Assembly: GCA_021831785.1 (NCBI GenBank)
Contig: JAKBMB010000032.1
Location: forward strand, 62,001-126,000
Direction: 5' to 3'
DNA length: 64,000 nt
Origin: Deltaproteobacteria bacterium
GTDB taxonomy: Bacteria; Desulfobacterota; Binatia; Binatales; Binataceae
A model generated the notes under the pieces. That model was not told where the DNA came from and ran no database searches. It saw only the letters and a list, made by a program, of their open reading frames with translations. Position numbers and translations under genes: made by a program. Numbering within the stretch: position 1 is the stretch's first letter; the number at the start of each line of letters is the position of its first letter. Shown here one piece after another: positions 26,087-35,666 of this stretch.

Positions 26087-26746
26087 TCAAGCGCTAGCCC
26101 ACCGCCCGAGCGCGCGCAGCATGGCGACGACCGCTTCCTCGGGGCTCGCCGCGCCCATTATCGCGCCGACGACCCCCACGCCAGCAGCGCCGGACCCCGC
26201 CAGCGCGGCGACTCGCTGCGGGGTTATTCCGCCCAAGGCATAGACCGGAATCGCGCCGCTTCGGCAAGCGGCACAAAGCGCCTCGACGCCTACCGGCGAG
26301 GCATACTCACCCTTGGAAAGCGGCGCGAAGATCGGTCCGAAGACCGCAAAATCGGCGCCTGCTTGCGCCGCCGCGCCGACCTCTTCGACGCGGTGAGTCG
26401 AGACGCCGATTAGGCGCTGCGCGCCCACCAGCGCGCGCGCCTGAGCCACCGAGAACGAGTCGGCCGGTAGATGGACTCCGTCGGCGCCGGATGCCAGCGC
26501 CACGTCGAGCCGATCGTTAATCAGCAGCCTGGCGTTGAGCTCCGCGCACACGCGGTGCAGTTCGAGCGCGAGCTCGAGCATCTCGCGCGCCGGCAAATCC
26601 TTCTCGCGCAATTGAATCCCCACCTGCCCGGCAAAGCCGGCCTCCCGCGCTCCCCGCAGCGCCGCCGCGCAGGTCTTCGCTAGGCCGCCATGCAGGGCGG
26701 CAAGCTTGCGATCCGTTATGAGATAGAGCCTGAAATTCGGCGCCAC
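26087..26746 (-). CDS. thiE: Thiamine-phosphate synthase
   Basis: Couples the pyrimidine and thiazole halves into thiamine phosphate, 219 aa from GTG 26746. TIM-barrel family motifs are present: LITDRKLAAL, VGIQLREKDLPAREML, LINDRLDVALASGADGVHLP, GVSTHRVEEV and FGPIFAPLSKGEY, ending with YALGGITPQRV. It lies 141 bp downstream of thiG on the same strand, forming thiS-thiG-thiE. A TenI-type aminase is the nearest alternative, but the QLREKD and NDR residues favour ThiE. Confidence 0.9.
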   Translation of the reverse strand: MAPNFRLYLITDRKLAALHGGLAKTCAAALRGAREAGFAGQVGIQLREKDLPAREMLELALELHRVCAELNARLLINDRLDVALASGADGVHLPADSFSVAQARALVGAQRLIGVSTHRVEEVGAAAQAGADFAVFGPIFAPLSKGEYASPVGVEALCAACRSGAIPVYALGGITPQRVAALAGSGAAGVGVVGAIMGAASPEEAVVAMLRALGRWASA

Positions 26747-26887
26747 CTTGGTCTACGGCCTACGGGTGCGGTTCACGGGCCCTTTCCCCGGCGAGGAGGA
26801 CAGGACCGCGCGTTTTGCTCAGGCGCGAATATCGCGGAGAAATAGATAGCACTTCACGGCGGCGCGGACGCGGTGCTCGCGGCCGCC

Positions 26888-27664
26888 CTAGCTAATCAAG
26901 CCGGTAAGCGGACTCGACGCCGTCGCGTACAGCTTGGCTTCGATCCGACCGGCCAGGTATGCCAGCCGGCCCGCTTCAACTGCAAGCTTCATCGCGCGCG
27001 CCATCGCCAGGGGATCTTTGGCGCCCGCGATAGCCGTGTTCATCAGCACCGCGTCGCAGCCCAACTCCAACGCTTCGGCCGCATCCGACGCGGTCCCCAC
27101 GCCGGCGTCGACGATTATCGGCACCTTGGTCTGTTCAATGATAATGCGCAGGTTGTAAGGATTGCGGATGCCGAGCCCGGAGCCGATCGGCGCCGCCAGC
27201 GGCATCACTGCCGCGCAGCCGAGCTCCTCTAGGCGCAGACACGCCACCGGGTCGTCGGTGATATAGGGCAGCACCTTAAAGCCCTCTTTGATCAACGTTT
27301 TCGCGGCTTCAATGGTGGCCGCCACGTCGGGGAAAAGCGTCTTGGGATCGCCGATAACTTCTAGTTTCACGAGCTCACCGGCGCCCGCTTCGCGAGCCAG
27401 CCGGCATGTTTTCACCGCCTCTTCCGCCGTGTAGCAGCCGGCTGTGTTGGGCAGAATCGCATATTTGTTCGGGTCGATATAGTCGAGCAGGCCCTCCTTG
27501 GCGCGATCGGTTATATTCACCCGCCGCACCGCGACGGTCACGATTTCGGCGCCGCTCTGCTCCACGGCGGCGCGGGTTTGCGCGAAGTCGCGGTACTTAC
27601 CCGTGCCGATTATCAATCGCGAATGAAAGCGTTTGCCGGCTAGCTCAAAATAGTCGTCGTACAT
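26888..27664 (-). CDS. thiG: Thiazole synthase
   Basis: Forms the thiazole phosphate of thiamine from DXP, dehydroglycine and ThiS thiocarboxylate. From ATG 27664 it is 258 aa, matching the family, with GGAG 11 bases upstream. A longer frame reaching 27742 would overlap thiS and adds unlike residues. Motifs include [34 protein letters not shown] with the Schiff-base lysine region, [17 protein letters not shown], and [20 protein letters not shown]. Confidence 0.95.
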   Translation of the reverse strand: MYDDYFELAGKRFHSRLIIGTGKYRDFAQTRAAVEQSGAEIVTVAVRRVNITDRAKEGLLDYIDPNKYAILPNTAGCYTAEEAVKTCRLAREAGAGELVKLEVIGDPKTLFPDVAATIEAAKTLIKEGFKVLPYITDDPVACLRLEELGCAAVMPLAAPIGSGLGIRNPYNLRIIIEQTKVPIIVDAGVGTASDAAEALELGCDAVLMNTAIAGAKDPLAMARAMKLAVEAGRLAYLAGRIEAKLYATASSPLTGLIS

Positions 27665-27725
27665 TTTTTGGCGCACTCCGTCGGCGCCGATTGGCAAAGC
27701 GCAGTTAAGGGCTTCGTCAGCCGCC

Positions 27726-27941
27726 TTACCCGCCGCCGACAAAGTTTACGATCTCCACCTTGTCGTTCTGCTTGAGGCTGACGCTTGGGTATTCCGCCTT
27801 GGGTACTACCGTCCGGTTCAGCGCAACAGCTATCCGCGTGGGCCGTAGGTTGAGTTGGTCGATCAAATCCTGCAGACGAACCCCGCTGTCGAGCGCGAAG
27901 GGCTCGCCGTTCAGTTCAATGGTGATTTTCTGCGTAGTCAT
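27726..27941 (-). CDS. thiS: Sulfur carrier protein ThiS
   Basis: A 71-aa ubiquitin-like sulfur carrier for thiazole synthesis. It ends FVGGG, so the Gly-Gly terminus needed for thiocarboxylation is present. The N-terminal [25 protein letters not shown] and the middle [16 protein letters not shown] match ThiS. It precedes thiG on the same strand. No TPP riboswitch core (CTGAGA with the downstream ACCTGATCTGG-type box) is visible upstream. Confidence 0.94.
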   Translation of the reverse strand: MTTQKITIELNGEPFALDSGVRLQDLIDQLNLRPTRIAVALNRTVVPKAEYPSVSLKQNDKVEIVNFVGGG

Positions 27942-28461
27942 CGCCGATATTCTTACGCGTCGGGCCCGTTCGCCCGCGCATCATGGCGGATCAAACCGCG
28001 AGGGCCGCTTGGCGTGGGTGTCAGACCAATCTTCCCGCTGCCCGCCGAACAGCAAGCGGCGTTCGGCGGCGCGATTAAACTGTTCCTCACCGGCTATTAA
28101 ATAACTTACCAAACCGCCGGGCCGGCTGCAAAAAGCGCGGCCCGTTCGGTCCGGCTTCCCGGGCGGCGCGCGCAGGCAAACTCGCCCCAGCTAAGTACGC
28201 CATACGATCGGCGCACGACATGATCCGGCGCGCCATTGCGATTCAAAGCGGGCCCCTAGGCTTTTCGAGGCTGCTCACTAGCCGAACGCGACATCCGGCC
28301 CGGCCGACGACGACAGCCTGCCCGCCGCGTCTTGCTGACCGGCCTCAAGCAAGACCGTCTTCCTCCCGCCCCTCTATCAATTTTCCACGAGCGCCGGAGC
28401 GCGGGCTCGAGTATCGCCCATTGCTTGCGAATATGGCAAAATTCTTGCGCTGCCTTAAGGG
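27942..28461. other. Intergenic region between divergent thiS and the MxaJ-like gene
   Basis: 520 bp that should contain promoters for both directions. I looked for a TPP riboswitch on the minus strand and did not find one. A short open patch on the plus strand ends RPIFPLPAEQQAAFGG... at 28100 and might be a decayed gene tail, but nothing supports it further. Confidence 0.4.
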
Positions 28462-29694
28462 GTGTCGAAAAGGGCAATGACGGCGCGTCGTCTGATTTCG
28501 TTTCTGTCGCTTTGGCTTATCGTTCCCGCCGCGCTTCAGGCAGGTACGCTGCGGGTTTGCGCCAATCCGGACAATCTGCCTTTCAGTCATGACGGCACGC
28601 CGCCCGCGGGGCTCTATGTCGCGGTGGCCGACGCGCTCGGCAAGCAACTGGGAATGGCGGTTGAGTACGTATGGCAAGGCGACTACTCCGAGAAAGCGAT
28701 AAGCTTCGCCTTCCAGAGCGACCGCTGCGACGTCTACTTCGGCCTGCCGCGGCTTGCGCGGCGGGGGCAAAGCTACATGCGGCTGAGCAGGCCCTTCCTG
28801 CGGGAGAGCTACGCCTTGGTCGTGCCCAAAGGACAGCCGGTGAAGCGCCTTTCCGATTTGCGCGGCAAACGGATCGCGGTCCAATTTCGCAGTCCCGCGC
28901 AAGACCTGCTCGCGGTGCGCAACGACCTGACCACGGTCACGTGCTCGACGCCGAAGGAGGCGATGGAGGCGCTGGGCAGGGGCGAGGCCGACGCCGCATT
29001 CATTTGGGGACCGTCAGCCGGCTATTACAACAAATTTATGCTGCACGGCGCCTATCGCGTGATTCCGACGCGCGGGCGCGGACTTGACTGGTCGGTCGCG
29101 CTCGGCGTTCGCCGTGAAGAGGCGGGCCTGTATCGAGCGATCAACGCCGCCCTGCCGAAAATTAAACCGCTGATAGCAAGCGCCGCTCGAACCTACGGCC
29201 TGCCGCAGGGTTCGCCTGTGATCATAGGCGCGCCGGGCCGGGCCCTCCCGCCCGAAGCGTCAACCGGCGGAGATTCGCGACCCACCGCGTCCTCCAGCCC
29301 AGCCCACCCTATGCTCTTGGCTGAGGCCGCACAGGCGAACGACGCTTCGCGCGCGGCCGTGAGCGGCCAGGCAGCGGCGACGGCGGCCGACGCGAATCTG
29401 GCCGAGGATGGCCGCGTCATTTTCAACTCGAATTGCGGCCATTGCCACGGCCCCAACGCGGTTTCGGGCGATTCCTATATGGACCTACCGGCCTTGCTGC
29501 GCGAACAAGGCAGCGAGATGGACGCCTTTTTCTACCGCACGGTGACTAACGGTATTCCCAGGCTTGGGATGCCGACCTGGGGTTCGGTGTTAACCCGCGA
29601 GCAAATGAGAAAGATTCTTATTTTTCTGCATGCCGCTCAGCAAAAACGCTCCGGCAACCCGAGCGGCCCAACGATACCGACCGGCGCCAAGTAA
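28462..29694 (+). CDS. MxaJ-like periplasmic binding protein fused to cytochrome c
   Basis: A 410-aa exported protein. After a signal peptide (LISFLSLWLIVPAALQA), residues 28-250 resemble the MxaJ/XoxJ group of solute-binding-like proteins that accompany quinoprotein alcohol dehydrogenases: LRVCANPDNLPFS, FGLPRLARRGQSYMRLSRPF, LRGKRIAVQ, EADAAFIWGPSAGYY. A Pro/Ser/Ala-rich linker (about 255-310) leads to a cytochrome c domain with haem motif CGHCH at 325-329 and the likely axial Met in RLGMPTWG. MxaJ and the cytochrome are normally separate genes. No dehydrogenase gene is in the window. The start may instead be ATG 28477. Confidence 0.85.
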   Translation: MSKRAMTARRLISFLSLWLIVPAALQAGTLRVCANPDNLPFSHDGTPPAGLYVAVADALGKQLGMAVEYVWQGDYSEKAISFAFQSDRCDVYFGLPRLARRGQSYMRLSRPFLRESYALVVPKGQPVKRLSDLRGKRIAVQFRSPAQDLLAVRNDLTTVTCSTPKEAMEALGRGEADAAFIWGPSAGYYNKFMLHGAYRVIPTRGRGLDWSVALGVRREEAGLYRAINAALPKIKPLIASAARTYGLPQGSPVIIGAPGRALPPEASTGGDSRPTASSSPAHPMLLAEAAQANDASRAAVSGQAAATAADANLAEDGRVIFNSNCGHCHGPNAVSGDSYMDLPALLREQGSEMDAFFYRTVTNGIPRLGMPTWGSVLTREQMRKILIFLHAAQQKRSGNPSGPTIPTGAK

Positions 29695-29773
29695 CGCCCT
29701 TCCAATCCTTCGCTACGGCTCCGGCGGGACCCGCTGCTTGGCCGCGGCGTCTGCGGGGGCTCGAGCTGCGGCG

Positions 29774-30802
29774 TCAGGCGACGGGCTCACGGGCTCCGGC
29801 GCACGCCACAGAGGCTATTGAAGACCTAGCGCCGCGCTCGATTGGCAAACCGGCCTCATTCCACCGCTTCATCCCGCCGCGCAGCACCGCGACGTGGTGA
29901 AATCCGCTCGCCCGCAGAATCGCGGCGGCATTGGCAGAGCGCTTATCCGTAAGACACACTAGCACCACCGGCCGCTGCTTTGCCTCGGCCAACTCCGACA
30001 AGCGCGCCTGCAGCTCGCCGAGCGGAACATTCTTCGCCCCCGAAATATGGCCCAGGGAACCCTCGAACTCATCCGTGCCGCGCACGTCCACGACCAGCGG
30101 CTTGGGGTCGGAGCCAAGGCTTTGTCTTAGCTGTTCGACCTCCACGAACCGGGTCCGCCGCAGTCCGCGCCACAGGCGCGGCAGGAAGGCGAGCGTCGCC
30201 AGCAGTCCGAGCGCGAGCAGACCCTCGCGCAACGCGCCGGAGTGGCCCGCAAGCGCCTCGCGCCCGCTGTAGCCCAAGTACGTGTAAACGAAGGCGCCGG
30301 GAATCATGCACACGAACGAAGTCGCGGCGTATTCGACAAGACCGATCCGCGTGAGCCCCAAAGCGTAGTTGGTCAAATTGAACGGAAATACGGGCACCAG
30401 CCGCACAAAAGCCACAAAGCGCCATCCTTCGCTCTCGATCCCGCTGATAATCCGGCTCAGCCGCGGCCCGGCCTTGCGCGCCACCCATTCGGAGGCCAGG
30501 TATCGCGCGATTAAAAACGCCGCGGTCGCGCCCAACGTCGCGCCAAGCAGATTCCACAGCGTGCCCAGTACCGGACCGAATGCGGCCCCGCCGGCGACGG
30601 TCATAACCGAGCCCGGCAAGAAAAGCACGGTGACCAAGGCGTAAAGCGCGACGAAGACCAGCGGACCGAGCGGACCGAATCCGGTGACGGTCCGCCGCAG
30701 CCGGTCAGCGTCGGCATACTCTCCGCTCGCCCACACGTAAGCCACAAGCCCGATAAGGGCAACGACCAGCGCGAGCCGCAGCCCCAAGGCGCGGCCTTTC
30801 AT
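29774..30802 (-). CDS. VTT-domain (TVP38/DedA-like) membrane protein fused to rhodanese
   Basis: A 342-aa protein. The first 220 residues are a VTT/TMEM64-type membrane domain with FLPGSVMTVAGGAAFGPVLG and the conserved VRLVPVFPFNLTNYALGLT. After a basic linker, residues from about 230 form a rhodanese domain: VVDVRGTDEFEGSLGHISGAKNVPL and the active loop VLVCLTDKRSANAA with the catalytic cysteine. VTT proteins are linked to lipid scrambling or small-solute transport. The fused sulfurtransferase suggests a sulfur-related role at the cytoplasmic face; this is inference. Confidence 0.88.
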   Translation of the reverse strand: MKGRALGLRLALVVALIGLVAYVWASGEYADADRLRRTVTGFGPLGPLVFVALYALVTVLFLPGSVMTVAGGAAFGPVLGTLWNLLGATLGATAAFLIARYLASEWVARKAGPRLSRIISGIESEGWRFVAFVRLVPVFPFNLTNYALGLTRIGLVEYAATSFVCMIPGAFVYTYLGYSGREALAGHSGALREGLLALGLLATLAFLPRLWRGLRRTRFVEVEQLRQSLGSDPKPLVVDVRGTDEFEGSLGHISGAKNVPLGELQARLSELAEAKQRPVVLVCLTDKRSANAAAILRASGFHHVAVLRGGMKRWNEAGLPIERGARSSIASVACAGAREPVA

Positions 30803-30808
30803 CCCTCT

Positions 30809-31639
30809 TTACCGGTCTCCGCTGATAGGATAAGCGCCGACGCCGCTCATCAGGGGTTGCAGCAACATGCGATCGAGACGGAGGTCCTCGATTCGGCGGA
30901 ACTGTTCGACTCCGATCGTCATCCCCTGATGGCCCGCGGCAGGCTGCGGCCGATACGTGCCCAGCAGCCGGTCCCACCACGGCAAATTGAAGCCAAAGTT
31001 ACTGTTAGTTTCGCGGACCAGAATCGAATGATGCACGCGATGCATGTCCGGCGTCACAACGAAACAGCGCAGTACGCGATCGAGTCGCGTCGGAATCCAA
31101 ACGTTAGAATGGTTGAACATCGAGGTCGCGTTTAACAACACCTCGAAGGCGAGCACGCCGCCCGCGGATGTGCCGAGGGCAGCGACCGCTGCGAACTTGA
31201 CCACCATCGAGAGCAAAATCTCCACCGGGTGAAACCGCGCGCCGCTGGTGACGTCCAAATCCAGGTCCGCGTGATGCATCCGATGCAGCCGCCATAGCGC
31301 CGGTACAGCATGAAACATCACATGCTGCAAGTAGATCACAAAGTCGAGCAAAACGACGGAAAGCACGACCGCCAGCCATGGCGCGAGCGAAAGGTTATTG
31401 AACAACCCCCAGCCGCGCCGCGCGCCAAGCATCGCTAGCCCAACGGCGCCGGCGGGAAAGACCAGTCGCAGCAGTATCGGGTTGAGCACCGTAACGCCGA
31501 GATTGCTCGGCCAGCGATCCAAGCGCGACCATGACCTGGCCCGCCGCGGCGCGATTTTTTCCCATAGCGCCATGGCCCCGAAAATCGCCAAAAACAGGCC
31601 TAGCCGAAGCTCCGGTTCGTAGCTCAAGACCGTTGACAT
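30809..31639 (-). CDS. Fatty acid hydroxylase/sterol desaturase superfamily protein
   Basis: A 276-aa membrane di-iron protein. The histidine clusters that bind iron are visible: HVMFHAVPALWRLHRMHHAD (combining the first two boxes), FNHSNVWIP, and HRVHHSILVRETNSNFGFN. Four or more hydrophobic helices surround them. Members hydroxylate or desaturate lipids, sterols or carotenoids. It lies seven bases upstream of the VTT-rhodanese gene on the same strand, so the two are probably cotranscribed and act on membrane lipid. The substrate is unknown. Confidence 0.88.
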   Translation of the reverse strand: MSTVLSYEPELRLGLFLAIFGAMALWEKIAPRRARSWSRLDRWPSNLGVTVLNPILLRLVFPAGAVGLAMLGARRGWGLFNNLSLAPWLAVVLSVVLLDFVIYLQHVMFHAVPALWRLHRMHHADLDLDVTSGARFHPVEILLSMVVKFAAVAALGTSAGGVLAFEVLLNATSMFNHSNVWIPTRLDRVLRCFVVTPDMHRVHHSILVRETNSNFGFNLPWWDRLLGTYRPQPAAGHQGMTIGVEQFRRIEDLRLDRMLLQPLMSGVGAYPISGDR

Positions 31640-32067
31640 CTGAGTATTCTATTTATTAATTGAGTCTTCCCGCGTCAAGCCGAAGCGCTCGTCGCCGGTT
31701 GGAATTCCTCGCTGGGCTCGGACTGACGGTGAAAATTGTTTCCATGTCAAGCTAACCCCCCGTCAGCGGGGCAAATTCGTCGCGCTGCTGAAGGAACTCG
31801 AAGGCCGGCTTAGGGAGTTGCCGGCGTAACGCGAGGTTGTTGCTGATTGGCGGGGCCGTACCGCGTGCTCGCGTGCGAGGCGGTGGCGCTGATGCGTGCG
31901 CGGGACCGTAGGGTATTGTGCCTCGAAGCGGACTGCCCGCGATGGCGGGCCGCCGGCTTGCCGGTACAAGGGCCGTAGCCCAAGCATGCAGACCGCGCCA
32001 GCGGTCTTTGCCTCTGAATTACGCCAGGGGTTATGCTTGTCCCATGCAGGTGAGGAGGTCTCCAAGC
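31640..32067. other. Intergenic region before the HAD gene
   Basis: About 430 bp between divergent genes. An AT-rich patch (TATTTATTAATTGAG near 31650) would suit a promoter for the minus-strand lipid gene. I see no RNA gene or repeat. Confidence 0.4.
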
Positions 32068-32748
32068 ATGGCGGTAAGGCTCAACGTCAAAGCAATCGTG
32101 TTCGATCTATATGGAACTCTGGTCGATATCAGCGTCATTGCCGAGCGGTGCAAGGAGGTCGCCGCCGACGGCGAAGCGTTCTGCGGCACGTGGCGCGCCA
32201 AGCAGCTCGAGTACGCCTTCCTGACCACCCTGATGGGACGCTACCGCGACTTCCTGTACATAACCGAGCGCGCGCTCGACTATACTGTCGCGCACTTCGG
32301 GGTCACGCTCGATACTCAACAGCGCAAGCGCTTGCTCGACGGATGGCTTGAGCCTACCGCCTACCCAGAGGTGCCGTCGGCGCTGGCCAAGCTCGCGGAA
32401 AAATACGCGCTCGCGGTGCTGTCCAACGGCGCGCCCCGGATGCTCGAGAGCGGACTAAAGGCGACGGAAATACGGCCGCATTTCCGCTGGGTGCTGAGCG
32501 CGCAAGCGGTCAAAGTCTACAAGCCGTCGCCGCGCATTTACCAACTCGCCGCGCAAAAGACGCGCCTAGCGAAAAATCGCATCCTGTTCGTTTCTTCCAA
32601 CAGCTTCGACGTGCTCGGGGCGAAGAATTTCGGCTTCAAGGTTTGCTGGCTTAATCGCAGCGGGGCACAGCTCGACCCGCTCGGACCCCGCGCGGATTTC
32701 ATCATCTCCGACCTGACCGAGCTCGCTCGCGCCCTGGGTTTGAATTGA
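32068..32748 (+). CDS. HAD hydrolase, type II haloacid dehalogenase-like
   Basis: A 226-aa HAD-superfamily hydrolase. The start at ATG 32068 follows GAGGAGG by nine bases. Motif I is IVFDLYGTLVD, with the nucleophilic aspartate at residue 13. LSNGAPRML is motif II, KVYKPSPRIY includes the motif III lysine, and the final block FVSSNSFDVLGAKNFGFKVCWLNR is characteristic of L-2-haloacid dehalogenases. Dehalogenation of 2-haloacids is the family reaction; phosphatase activity cannot be excluded. A glycolate-oxidising cluster follows 140 bp downstream, and glycolate would be the product from haloacetate. Confidence 0.87.
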   Translation: MAVRLNVKAIVFDLYGTLVDISVIAERCKEVAADGEAFCGTWRAKQLEYAFLTTLMGRYRDFLYITERALDYTVAHFGVTLDTQQRKRLLDGWLEPTAYPEVPSALAKLAEKYALAVLSNGAPRMLESGLKATEIRPHFRWVLSAQAVKVYKPSPRIYQLAAQKTRLAKNRILFVSSNSFDVLGAKNFGFKVCWLNRSGAQLDPLGPRADFIISDLTELARALGLN

Positions 32749-32889
32749 GTCCGAACGCTCGCCGCCGGCGTGCCCCCCCCGCCTGCTCAGGAAGACGGCG
32801 AAAACAGGCTGTCGCGGTCGTCGGCCCGGTTGTCGCCGATTTCTGATGTGATGGCGATTTTGCTAAATGTAGATGAGGGGGGCACGTAG

Positions 32890-34374
32890 ATGGACTTAAC
32901 TCAGCAGAGCGGCGGTTTGCCCAGGACCGGCTCCGCCAACGGCGCCGCGCTCAGTTCGGGGTTGCGCGAAGAGTTGACCGAGATAGTCGGCCGTGAAGGG
33001 CTGATACACCGCGCCAGCGAGCTTCGGGTTTACGAGTGCGACGGCTGGACGGTGGAAAAGAGCGCGCCCGAGTTGCTCGTGCTGCCCGACAGCACGGCGC
33101 AGGTCAGCGCGGTGCTCGAGGCGCTGCACCGCCGCCAGGTGCCGTTCGTCCCTCGCGGCGCCGGCACCGGACTCTCGGGCGGTTCGCTCCCGCTCAAGGC
33201 GCCGGTGATGGTGTGCACCTCGCGCATGAATCGGATTGTTTCGATTGATTACGCCAACCGGCGAGTCGAGGTCGAGAGCGGCGTGGTGAACCTTCACGTT
33301 TCCAACGCGGTCAAGGCTGCGGGCTTGTTTTACGCCCCCGATCCTTCCTCCCAGGCCGCGTGCACGGTGGGTGGCAACGTGGCCGAGAACTCCGGCGGAC
33401 CGCACACGCTCAAGTACGGGGTCACGACCAATCACGTGCTGGGACTGGAGATCGTGCTTCCGGACGGGGAAGTGGTCGAGTTGGGCGGCCCGACCGAGGA
33501 GGTTTGCGGCTACGACTTGGTCGGCGCCGTGGTCGGCTCCGAGGGCACCACCGGAATTGTGACCCGGGCCGTGCTCAAGCTGGTGCGCGAGCCGCAGAGC
33601 CATCGCACGTTCCTGGCGATTTTCGCCGACGTGGAGGGCGCCACGCGCGCGGTCTCCGCGATTATCGCGGCCGGCGTGATTCCGGGCGCGATCGAGATGA
33701 TGGACCAACTAATTATCGAGGCGGTCGAGGCGGCCTTTCACGTCGGGCTGCCGCGCGACGCCGGCGCCGTGCTGATCATCGAGATCGACGGTCTCGCGGC
33801 GGGCATGGACCAGCGCGCGGAGCAGGTCAAGGCGATCGTCGGTGGTAATGGCGCGAAGGAAGTCCGAGTCGCGCGCGACGAAACCGAGCGCGCCGCGCTC
33901 TGGAAGGCGCGCAAGCGCGCCTTCGGCGCCGTCGGCCGTCTGGCACCCAACTACGCGACGCAGGACGGAGTGGTCCCGCGCACACGTCTGCCCCAGATAC
34001 TGCGCGAGATTTCGGCCGCCAGCCAGCGCCATCAGCTAAGGATCGGCAACGTCTTTCACGCCGGCGACGGCAACATTCATCCGATTGTGCTCTACGACGA
34101 GCGCGACCCCGACCAGGTACGGCGCGCCGTCGAGGCCGGCCGCGACATACTGAAAGCCTGCGTCGCGCTGGGCGGGAGCTTATCGGGCGAACACGGAATC
34201 GGGGCGGAGAAGATGCACGAGATGCCGCTTTTGTTTTCGCCCGACGATCTGATGGTGATGAGCGACCTCAGGCGCGTGTTCGATCCCGCCGAAAGATCGA
34301 ATCCCAACAAGGTAATCCCGATGCCCGGCGCTTGCGTTGAAGTGGCTGCTCCGCGCCGCCAGGTGCCCGTATGA
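32890..34374 (+). CDS. glcD: Glycolate oxidase, FAD subunit GlcD
   Basis: FAD-linked catalytic subunit that oxidises glycolate to glyoxylate. It is 494 aa, typical of GlcD. The PCMH-type FAD domain shows VPRGAGTGLSGGSLP, DPSSQAACTVGGNVAENSGG and VVGSEGTTGIVTRAVLKL. The C-terminal substrate domain has GNVFHAGDGNIHPIVLYD and GSLSGEHGIGAEK. It is the first gene of glcDEF, each overlapping the next by four bases. D-lactate dehydrogenase is the closest alternative; the three-subunit arrangement and the neighbouring malate synthase favour glycolate. Confidence 0.93.
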   Translation: MDLTQQSGGLPRTGSANGAALSSGLREELTEIVGREGLIHRASELRVYECDGWTVEKSAPELLVLPDSTAQVSAVLEALHRRQVPFVPRGAGTGLSGGSLPLKAPVMVCTSRMNRIVSIDYANRRVEVESGVVNLHVSNAVKAAGLFYAPDPSSQAACTVGGNVAENSGGPHTLKYGVTTNHVLGLEIVLPDGEVVELGGPTEEVCGYDLVGAVVGSEGTTGIVTRAVLKLVREPQSHRTFLAIFADVEGATRAVSAIIAAGVIPGAIEMMDQLIIEAVEAAFHVGLPRDAGAVLIIEIDGLAAGMDQRAEQVKAIVGGNGAKEVRVARDETERAALWKARKRAFGAVGRLAPNYATQDGVVPRTRLPQILREISAASQRHQLRIGNVFHAGDGNIHPIVLYDERDPDQVRRAVEAGRDILKACVALGGSLSGEHGIGAEKMHEMPLLFSPDDLMVMSDLRRVFDPAERSNPNKVIPMPGACVEVAAPRRQVPV

Positions 34375-35666
34375 TTGACGCAAATGGAGCTACCGCCGCG
34401 GCGCAAAGCGCCGCGGAACGCGCCGCCCGCGGCTTCGAGTCGCTGCTCGACCGCGGCCGCATCCGCGCACCCCAGGGCCGGGAGGCGGGTGTCCTCGGCG
34501 CGGTGCTTGAACCCGAAAGCGTGGCCGAGATCAGCGAGATCATTCGCAAGTGCGAGGCGGAATCGATATCGCTGGCGCCGGTCGGAGCCGCGCGCACGCT
34601 GGCGCAAATGCGAAGCCGGCCGGTTGCGCTCGGGGTCTCGCTTGAGCGCATGCGCCAGGTCATCGCCTACGAGCCCGAGGACATGACGGTGGTGGCGCAG
34701 GCCGGTCTTACCCTGGGCGAATTGAACCGGCTCATGGAACAGAACCGCCAGCATCTGCCGGTTGATCCGCCCGCGCCCGGCCTGACTACGCTCGGGGCGA
34801 TGGTTAGCGCGGCCAAAGCCGGGCCGCTGCGCTTGTCCGAAGGGCGCGTGCGCGACCTTTTGATTGGCCTTCAGTTCGTCGGCCACGGCGGCCGCGTGGC
34901 CCGCGGCGGCGGCCGCGTGGTGAAAAACGTCGCCGGCTACGACCTGATGAAGGTGATGACCGGCTCGTTCGGCACGCTGGGGATTATCACCGAGACGATC
35001 TTCAAGGTTCGCCCGCTCCCCGAACTGGCGGAATTGGCGGTCGCGCCGTTCGACACCGCCGAGCCCGCCTTTGGCGTCGCCGCGGCGCTGCACGACGCGC
35101 TCCCGCTGCTCCATCTCGAGGTTTTGAGCGCGGGCTTCGGTCGAGAGTTCGGCTATCCGCAGAAGTGCCTGCTTTTCGCCGCGTTCGGCGGCAACCAGGT
35201 CGAGCTCGACTATCAGCGCTCGGCCATAGAGTGCAAGCTCGGCGGCAAATTCGCGGTCCTGGCGGGCGCGCCTGCATCCGAGGCTTACGCGCGCCTGCGC
35301 GACTTGGAAATGGCGGACGCCGCGCTCGCCGCTCAACTCGCCGTGCTTCCTGCGGAATTGTGCCGCGGTCTTTTGAGCTGCCGCGCCGAATACGTCGCGT
35401 ACGCCGGCTGCGGCGTGGCGCGACTTTTCGCGCGCGCGCCCGAAGGCGCCAACGAGGCTGCGCAGATCGTCGCACATTGGCGCGAGATCGCGCGTCAGGC
35501 GCGCGGCCATGCGCGGCTAACGGCGCTGCCACCCGCGCTGCGCAGCGCTGGCCCGGCCTTTTTCGATCAAGTCAACGAGGGCTCGATGAAGTTGATGGCC
35601 CGCGCCAAAAAAAGTTTCGACCCGGCGGGAATTTTCAACCCGGGATGTTTCGTCGGAGCGCTATGA
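34371..35666 (+). CDS. glcE: Glycolate oxidase, FAD-binding subunit GlcE
   Basis: Second FAD-domain subunit, 431 aa. It lacks the long C-terminal catalytic region of GlcD. Typical GlcE stretches are VVAQAGLTLGELNRLMEQNRQ, LPVDPPAPGLTTLGAMVSA, and VARGGGRVVKNVAGYDLMKV followed by MTGSFGTLGIITETIFKV. The end, AKKSFDPAGIFNPGCFVG, is the standard family terminus. ATGA overlaps join it to both glcD and glcF. Confidence 0.93.
   Translation: MIDANGATAAAQSAAERAARGFESLLDRGRIRAPQGREAGVLGAVLEPESVAEISEIIRKCEAESISLAPVGAARTLAQMRSRPVALGVSLERMRQVIAYEPEDMTVVAQAGLTLGELNRLMEQNRQHLPVDPPAPGLTTLGAMVSAAKAGPLRLSEGRVRDLLIGLQFVGHGGRVARGGGRVVKNVAGYDLMKVMTGSFGTLGIITETIFKVRPLPELAELAVAPFDTAEPAFGVAAALHDALPLLHLEVLSAGFGREFGYPQKCLLFAAFGGNQVELDYQRSAIECKLGGKFAVLAGAPASEAYARLRDLEMADAALAAQLAVLPAELCRGLLSCRAEYVAYAGCGVARLFARAPEGANEAAQIVAHWREIARQARGHARLTALPPALRSAGPAFFDQVNEGSMKLMARAKKSFDPAGIFNPGCFVGAL

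Noticed and set aside
28000-28100. Gene tail ending RPIFPLPAEQQAAF on the plus strand
   Set aside because: Resembles an enzyme C-terminus loosely, but only about 25 codons read well and no upstream part exists.
27942-28200. TPP riboswitch upstream of thiS
   Set aside because: No CTGAGA box or matching downstream conserved segment on the minus strand.
31755-31829. Short open patch reading RQRGKFVALLKELEGRLRELPA
   Set aside because: Plausible peptide but too short, with no start, ribosome-binding site or family match.
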